Source of the DNA: Anagrus nilaparvatae
Taxonomy: Eukaryota; Arthropoda; Insecta; Hymenoptera; Mymaridae
Assembly (NCBI GenBank): GCA_022575985.1
Contig: JAKSXM010000137.1
Location: 12,480,001 to 12,544,000, forward strand
Reading direction: 5' to 3'
DNA: 64,000 nt
Shown here: positions 62,325-64,000 of the stretch, piece after piece
Position numbering within the stretch: the first letter of the stretch is position 1
Layout of the letters: each line of letters opens with the position of its first letter
The notes under the pieces: model-generated
What the model was told of the DNA's origin: nothing
The model's database searches: none
The model's input: the letters and a program-made list of their open reading frames with translations, nothing else
Program-made: the position numbers and the translations under genes

Positions 62325-64000
62325 CTACTTGCTTGAAACCATTTGAATTGGTTAAAATTTTTATAAACCAAGTTTACTAATAATAAGAGAATATTCTATG
62401 TAGAGGAAAACTAAAACAAATACGGCCCTTCAGGCCAGCGTAATTAAAAAACAAGATATAAATAAATTAAATAAGTATTAAAATTATTGTATATTTAGAA
62501 AAGGTGGATCCACTTTCATGAAACCATTTGAATAGGTTAAAATTTTTATAAAACAAGTTTACTTATAATGAAAAAATATGTAAAATAGAGAAAAACCTAA
62601 ACATATACAGTCAAAAAGGCCTGAGAAATAAAAAAACAAGATATAAAAATATAAATAGGTATCAAAAATATTGTATTTTTAGAATCTTTGGATCTACTTG
62701 CTTGAAACCATTTGAATTGGTTAAAATTTTTATAAACCAAGTTTACTAATAATAAGAGAATATTCTATGTAGAGGAAAACTAAAACAAATACGGCCCACC
62801 AGGCCAGCGTAATTAAAAAACAAGATATAAATAAATTAAATAAGTATTAAAATTATTGTATATTTAGAAAAGGTGGATCCACTTTCATGAAACCATTTGA
62901 ATAGGTTAAAATTTTTATAAAACAAGTTTACTTATAATGAAAAAATATGTAAAATAGAGAAAAACCTTAACAAATACAGTCCAAAAGGCCTGAGAAATAA
63001 AAAAACAAGATATAAAAATTTAAATAGGAATCAAAAATATTGTATTTTTAGAATCTTTGGATCTACTTGCATGAAACCATTTGAATTGGTTAAAATTTTT
63101 ATAAACCAAATTTACTAATAATAAGAGAATATTCTACGTAGAGGAAAACTAAAACAAATACGGCCCGTCAGGCCAGCGTAATTAAAAAACAAGATATAAA
63201 TAAATTAAATAAGTATTAAAATTATTGTATATTTAGAAAAGGTGGATCCACTTTCATGAAACCATTTGAATAGGTTAAAATTTTTATAAAACAAGTTTAC
63301 TTATAATGAAAAAATATGTAAAATAGAGAAAAACCTTAACAAATACAGTCCAAAAGGCCTGAGAAATAAAAAAACAAGATATAAAAATTTAAATAGGTAT
63401 CAAAAATATTGTATTTTTAGAATCTTTGGATCTACTTGCATGAAACCATTTGAATTGGTTAAAATTTTTATAAACCAAGTTTACTAATAATGAGAGAATA
63501 TTCTACGTAGAGAAAAACTTAAACAAATACGGCCCTTCAGGCCAGCGTAATTAAAAAACAAGATATAAATAAATTAATAAGTATTAAAATTATTGTATAT
63601 TTAGAAAAGGTGGATCCACTTTCATGAAACCATTTGAATTGGTTAAAATTCTTATAAACCAAGTTTACTTATAATAGAAAAATATATAAAATAGAGAAAA
63701 ACTTAAACAAATACAGTCCAAAAGGCCTGAGAAATAAAAAAACATAATATAAAAAATTTAAATAGGTATCAAAATTATTGTATTTTTATAAACGTTGGAT
63801 CCACTTGCATGAAACCATTTGAATAGGTTAAAATTTTTATAAAACAAGTTTACTTATAATGAAAAAATATGTAAAATAGAGAAATACTTAAACAAATACA
63901 GTCAAAAAGGCCTGAGAAATAAAAAAACAAGATATAAAAATATAAATAGGTATCAAAAATATTGTATTTTTAGAATCTTTGGATCTACTTGCTTGAAACC

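Larger units (their letters stand above)
25821..64000 (+). repeat. Satellite DNA array, 184/185-bp monomers, 369-bp dimer
   Basis: About 38 kb, roughly 207 monomers, open at the right edge. Type A (185 bp) has AATAAGAGAATATTCTAYG, CGGCCC(N)CAGGCC and GTGGATCCAC. Type B (184 bp) has AATGAAAAAATATGTAAAAT, AGGCCTGAG and AGAATCTTTGGATCTAC. Two B-like variants also occur: C (AATAGAAAAATATATAAAAT, AAACGTTGGATCCAC) and D (AGTCAAAAAGGCC, AAACGTTGGATCTAC). Monomers alternate A with B, C-B or C-D. All copies lie in one orientation. The 63-64 codon open frames on both strands come from B-type monomers and are not genes. Confidence 0.97.

Noticed and set aside
27664..62380. Repeated 62-64 codon open frames on both strands of the satellite
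   Set aside because: They recur only because B-type monomers recur. The same DNA is open on both strands, there are no splice or start contexts, and the composition simply mirrors the AT-rich repeat.
25821..64000. CRISPR-like regular repetition
   Set aside because: Whole 184/185-bp units are tandem and contiguous, with no unique spacers, and the genome is eukaryotic.

Overview
This window is AT-rich animal DNA with GT-AG introns, short coding exons, many small inverted-repeat elements and a very large satellite array. The only gene I recognise is an insect-type receptor tyrosine phosphatase, the Ptp10D orthologue. Its exon phases and protein motifs are fully consistent from end to end. The host is therefore very probably an insect. 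A parasitoid-wasp-like hymenopteran would fit the base composition and compact introns, but that is a guess.

Layout: 1-3381 is AT-rich DNA upstream of the first visible exon, with no exon I can support. From 3382 to 15071, eighteen plus-strand exons encode 1629 residues: about twelve fibronectin type III domains, one transmembrane helix, one catalytically intact PTP domain and a long Asn/Glu/Asp-rich cytoplasmic tail. The signal-peptide exon lies upstream of the window or was not recognised. Three short inverted-repeat elements sit in its introns (introns 5, 11 and 17). Three isoform signals are visible: a 27-nt candidate microexon, a tandem AGTAG acceptor and an alternative open frame in the last exon. 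From 15072 to 17436 is the 3' UTR and convergent intergenic DNA. From 21922 down to 17437, on the minus strand, is a four-exon gene of about 216 codons for an unrecognised Ser- and Lys-rich protein. Its second intron carries a 2.3-kb nest of inverted repeats.

From 22000 to 24400 is a patchwork of repeat fragments. From about 24420 to 25820 is a tandem repeat of roughly 345 bp organised as roughly 690-bp dimers. From 25821 to the right edge, about 38 kb and continuing beyond it, is a satellite of 184/185-bp monomers arranged mainly as 369-bp dimers. Its right half is built from near-identical higher-order blocks of 3691 bp (20 monomers). The window therefore captures a passage from a conserved gene into satellite heterochromatin. 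The short open frames in the satellite are by-products of the repeat and are not annotated as genes.

The strongest items for follow-up are the higher-order satellite, the unrecognised minus-strand gene, the candidate microexon and the dual-frame last exon.
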